DNA of 21,681 bases, taken from NCBI GenBank assembly GCA_023091735.1, contig JALKBU010000885.1, positions 1 through 21,681 on the forward strand. The letters are read 5' to 3'. Every line of letters starts with the position of its first letter. The first letter of the stretch is position 1. Position numbers and translations under genes: made by a program. The stretch is from Trichomonas tenax. Lineage: Eukaryota; Parabasalia; Trichomonadida; Trichomonadidae. A model generated the notes under the pieces. The model made no database searches. It saw nothing but the letters and a program-made list of their open reading frames with translations, and had not been told where the DNA came from. Below are positions 18,562-21,681 of this stretch, in pieces.

Positions 18562-19416
18562 TCAATAAAAATCAGATGTAACAGATTGGACCTCAGATGT
18601 TGCAGTCCTTTCAAGAGGAGTGGTGATAAGTGATGACTTTCTAAGGATATGATCCATCAATGACTGCTGCATCGAAACAACGAGATCAAAGATTGCAGTT
18701 GCCCAAATACTGATTATCTTGACGAGATTATCCTTCAGCTGCAATGTGTACCACAATCTGAGTGCGACAGCAACAACAGAAAGAACAACAGAAAAGCCAA
18801 AAATAACATTGATAAAGATACCATATTGATTTTGGAACTGCTTGATCATTGATGTGAGCATAGGAACAGAAACGAAGAAGCTGATAGCAAGATAGCTCAT
18901 TGTTTCGTATGCAGTGAACAAAAATACGGAAATGCGAAGGTATGAAAGATGCTTAGTTGAGTTGACAAGGTAATCACCCTCTAAAACCGTAGAAACTATC
19001 AACAAAACCAAGCTGATTGCGAAATAAATTGCGCAAATGAGCGTAAATGGAATTGGCTTGATTTTATTCTCAGCGTGAACTAATTTGGTGAACACCCTGA
19101 AGGAGTGTGACACCATTATCAAGGCGATGATGAAAACAACGTTGCTTGAAAAATTCATCCAGCATAAATAGTACTTATTCTGGAATTCGACGGGTATTTC
19201 GATCATGTAGGCCAACAGCTCTAAGATCACATTTGCCAACATCATCCATCTAAAGAGCGTGCGGCTCCAATATTTGCAAGTTGAGATTTTGCCTGTTTCG
19301 TAGAATGTTTCTATGACTCTGAAGATGAAAATGCCCAAAGTGACGCACATCAACAGAACTAAAGGAATATCTTTTTGTAATGCTGCTGTAGCAACAAAAT
19401 TTATTCCCTCCACCAT
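18562..19416 (-). CDS. Seven-pass integral membrane protein, 284 aa
   Basis: The first true ATG is 19416-19414 (MVEGINF); three further upstream codons exist only with a GTG start. Hydrophobic spans fall at residues about 17-35, 56-74, 86-104, 121-145, 160-186, 199-220 and 231-250. These are followed by a cytosolic-looking tail rich in Ser/Thr (TPLERTATSEVQSVTSDFY). This seven-pass layout with a phosphorylatable tail resembles a G-protein-coupled-receptor topology, but I see no class-defining motif such as DRY or NPxxY. It could equally be a transporter-like or orphan protein. It probably sits in the plasma membrane or an endomembrane. I do not recognise the family. Confidence 0.75.
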   Translation of the reverse strand: MVEGINFVATAALQKDIPLVLLMCVTLGIFIFRVIETFYETGKISTCKYWSRTLFRWMMLANVILELLAYMIEIPVEFQNKYYLCWMNFSSNVVFIIALIMVSHSFRVFTKLVHAENKIKPIPFTLICAIYFAISLVLLIVSTVLEGDYLVNSTKHLSYLRISVFLFTAYETMSYLAISFFVSVPMLTSMIKQFQNQYGIFINVIFGFSVVLSVVAVALRLWYTLQLKDNLVKIISIWATAIFDLVVSMQQSLMDHILRKSSLITTPLERTATSEVQSVTSDFY

Positions 19417-19436
19417 TTTTGTCACGTTTTGTCAAA

Positions 19437-19445
19437 ATTGACACT
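19437..19445 (-). promoter_or_regulatory. AGTGTCAAT initiator-like site of the seven-pass gene
   Basis: On the minus strand AGTGTCAATTTTG lies about 23 bases before ATG 19416. The first nine bases are identical to those upstream of the HMG-box gene. Two further TGACAAAA words (inverse TTTTGTCA) follow before the start codon. Confidence 0.5.
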
Positions 19446-19516
19446 CTAATCTTAAACTTTTTCGATTTTTGCAATTTGGCTTTTTTGATGCAGTCTCATC
19501 TAGAAAACCAAAGAAA

Positions 19517-19558
19517 ATCCGATTTCGTAAATGTTCTTTAAAGATTTTGTAATCGGAT
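19517..19558. repeat. 8-bp perfect inverted repeat upstream of the seven-pass gene
   Basis: ATCCGATT at 19517-19524 and AATCGGAT at 19551-19558 are exact inverses separated by 26 bases, roughly 100 bp upstream of the gene. It could be a protein-binding site or chance. Confidence 0.35.
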
Positions 19559-21403
19559 AACTTATTAAGACTATATCTCATTATCAGATATGTTTATCCA
19601 TTGCACAGCATTTCATTTAGATGCTATACTATGATTTCTATAAATGTTACGAATACAATATTGTTATCTTCCATGTTATAAACGATATATCTTAGTTTTA
19701 AAAAAGATTCGTTTATTTTCGAATAAATTTCATAGGATATGCATTAAAATACATTGAAAGCATAACCTGATAGTTAAGAGCTTCAGCAATTTGATAATGA
19801 AAAATTCGTTTATGATATACTGTATTCAAGTCAAAAAAGCATGCACCAAGCTTTCGGAACTGATTTTATAACAATGGTTATTGTTTGTAATGTAATTAAT
19901 CATTTTTTGCATTAATCTATTCCATATCTTGCTATTTTTAAGTACTATTTCATATTGAAATGCGCATCATCTGGCTTCCAGTTTTGTGTATAAAGTTTGT
20001 TGAAAACATAACAATGGAGATAGAAAATCATATCATGGATAATATGCTTCATATTCTTTGTTCAATCTGAGACATTTATAGACTACAATGTATTATAATA
20101 GGCATTGTAGGTCTACTGTGTGATATATATGTTCATAGGATCCCTGCTATTGAAACGAAGACTAGAGACTAAGAATTATGAATGCGACTATAGGTATATT
20201 TTCTAATCTTAACACAAGTAGTCTAGATGAAATCATAATAGTTAGAAATGACGTTCATACGATGCAGCAATCATAATAATCTCCATCAATCGAAGTAAAA
20301 ATGGTTCTTCCATATTTCTCAGCATCATAATGAATGCAAAAGACTTTCTTTCATTGAATTAACTTGCGAAAAAGTTGTAGTCATCAAATCATGCATTGCT
20401 CACATTGGATGCAAAAGATGATGCGATTTAGACCGATTTTATGCCACATATTCATCTTATTGATTAAGCAGAAAATTATCACTTATCAAGAAGACGAACA
20501 AGATGTTGAACGTCATCAGAAGAGAATAAAATAAACCCAGATTGCTAAAAAGCAATTGCTAGTATAGGGGAATGTCATTCATCATAATGATGTATAAATT
20601 CTTATTGTTTTGCTGGGGTTATAAATCTGATGCTGAACAACTGCATCTAACCATATAGTTTAGATCTCCTGTGTCAGTTATATAGAATGCCTTCTCCAAC
20701 ATCGTTGGAATCCATCATAATTTTTACAAATTTGTAATTCATAAATATTATTGGGACTTTTAAATGAATTAGTATGAAAAGTTCTTGACTGATCAGTAAA
20801 ATAACACTTTCCAAAAGTCACTGCGTCAGAATCCTTGTTAGATCTTTGCCTGACGAAAAAAATTTTGGATAATTTGGATTTCATTGGACAAATATTAAAC
20901 AATGTGCATTTCTATGCATAGATAATCAATCAAAATGGAAATGTAAAAATTGATTTGAAATTCACAGAAAAATTGAGAAAACTATGGCCACGCTCAAGTT
21001 TTTGAATCTAAAACATTGGAAATAGCCTCTGCATCACCTATAGAGCCTATGCATAGAGTTTTGCAATGAAAACATCATTTTATAAGTTTAAGACAGTAGA
21101 TAGCATCAGCATAGAGCATGGAAGTAATTGACAGTCATTTTGAATTTTGATGAAATTTCAAAAATTTTTCGTGTTTTGAAGGTGATTGCCTATCATAAAA
21201 TTTAAGTTTTTTTAAATCATACTCTTTTTTGAGAATTTGGCAATAAAAGTGTATCATTTATATCAAGAATGTATACTAAAACATTGTACAGTGATGAAAT
21301 GTATAATTGTCGTTGAAAAATGGGCAAAATTTTAAGATTTGTGAAAAAAGCAAAAAAAATAAGAAAAATGACAGCAAACCTTACAGATAGCTGTATCAAA
21401 AAA
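19559..21403. other. Long AT-rich spacer, no gene seen
   Basis: About 1.8 kb with no supportable gene. A minus-strand frame at 20678-20884 has an internal ATG and encodes about 68 residues with a basic N-terminus and several Cys/Trp near its end, but nothing else supports it. No RNA gene was recognised. Confidence 0.55.
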
Positions 21404-21556
21404 GCCCCCAACCAGGGGGCCATTTTAGGTGGGGGGATACCCCGACATCCTTACTAATATGCATGTCGACTTCCGTGAAAATTCACGCCTGTAATACACA
21501 TAGTGTTTGACACTAAAAAAATATTTAGGGGGGGGGGGTAACTCTGCCCCTAAATA
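21404..21556. repeat. GC-rich array of six short perfect hairpins
   Basis: Successive perfect inverted repeats: GCCCCC/GGGGGC (21404-21420), GGGG/CCCC (21433-21443), CGACAT/ATGTCG (21443-21468), CGTGAA/TTCACG (21474-21487), TAGTGT/ACACTA (21501-21515) and TATTTAGGGG/CCCCTAAATA (21522-21556). The last loop includes part of an 11-base G run. The block is much richer in GC than the preceding 2 kb. It resembles the structured end of a mobile element or a folded leader, but no family is recognised. Confidence 0.65.
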
Positions 21557-21596
21557 AATAAATAAATTGTATAGCCAAAATGGAGCTATATCATCA

Positions 21597-21681
21597 ATGT
21601 GGTATTCATGTCTAAGTTACATCAGATTGGTGTGCAGCTATCGTCGCGGAGATTTGGCTGCCAGACCTAATTCGTTCATGT
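21597..21681 (+). other. Possible 5' end of a gene cut by the window edge
   Basis: From ATG 21597 the plus frame stays open for 28 codons to the edge (MWYSCLSYIRLVCSYRRGDL onwards), in sequence of clearly higher GC than the spacer. TCATCA just before the ATG could act as an initiator. One other plus frame and one minus frame are also open here, so strand and frame are uncertain. Confidence 0.3.

Noticed and set aside
19417..19425. A GTG start three codons upstream for the seven-pass protein
   Set aside because: Nuclear genes of this kind start at ATG; ATG 19416 follows an initiator-like site at a normal distance.
21217..21423. A minus-strand hydrophobic peptide at the right end
   Set aside because: It arises from poly-T and hairpin sequence, and part of it overlaps the GC-rich inverted repeat.
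21404..21556. A CRISPR-like array
   Set aside because: The hairpin stems all differ in sequence and there is no repeated unit with spacers; the genome is eukaryotic.

Overview
The window is eukaryotic, AT-rich and almost intron-free. Its short genes are separated by long AT-rich spacers. A trichomonad (parabasalid protist, Trichomonas or Tritrichomonas type) fits best. The evidence is a long multi-membrane-pass protein ending in PAS-like and class III nucleotidyl cyclase domains, an architecture known as an expanded family in trichomonads; TCA-type initiator-like sites about 12-25 bases upstream of several start codons; one very short intron with a trichomonad-like 3' splice site; and a Mutator-like element. 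The sequence alone does not settle the species.

Layout. 1-883 (-): CAMKL/SNF1-type protein kinase, cut by the left edge. 884-2908: spacer holding a 1,032-bp non-autonomous element with terminal inverted repeats and a perfect 9-bp target duplication (1557-2588), plus a pair of 40-bp repeats. 2909-3526 (+): small ubiquitin-like-domain protein. 4732-6913 (+): CARMIL-like leucine-rich-repeat protein, whose start is recovered only by removing a 37-nt intron. 6914-10456: a 3.5-kb gene-poor, repeat-rich stretch with a 485-bp inverted-repeat element, a second end of the Mutator-like family, a hairpin and a GC-rich repeat island. 10471-15003 (+): decayed transmembrane cyclase pseudogene with stops, frameshifts and lost catalytic segments. 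15113-15691 (-): chromodomain protein. 16197-17564 (+): TFIIIC subunit 5-like protein. 17608-17979 (-): HMG-box protein. 18562-19416 (-): seven-pass membrane protein. 19417-21681: spacer ending in a GC-rich array of short perfect hairpins and a possible truncated gene start.

The genes do not form an operon. Three neighbours between 15.1 and 18.0 kb are nuclear: a methyl-lysine reader candidate, an RNA polymerase III assembly factor candidate and a sequence-specific HMG protein candidate. The HMG-box and seven-pass genes share an identical 9-base promoter word, AGTGTCAAT, close to their start codons. The most useful observations are the tiny intron, the intact Mutator-like insertion, the cyclase decay pattern, the 485-bp structured element and the hairpin array at the right end. 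No complete novel multi-gene system is visible.
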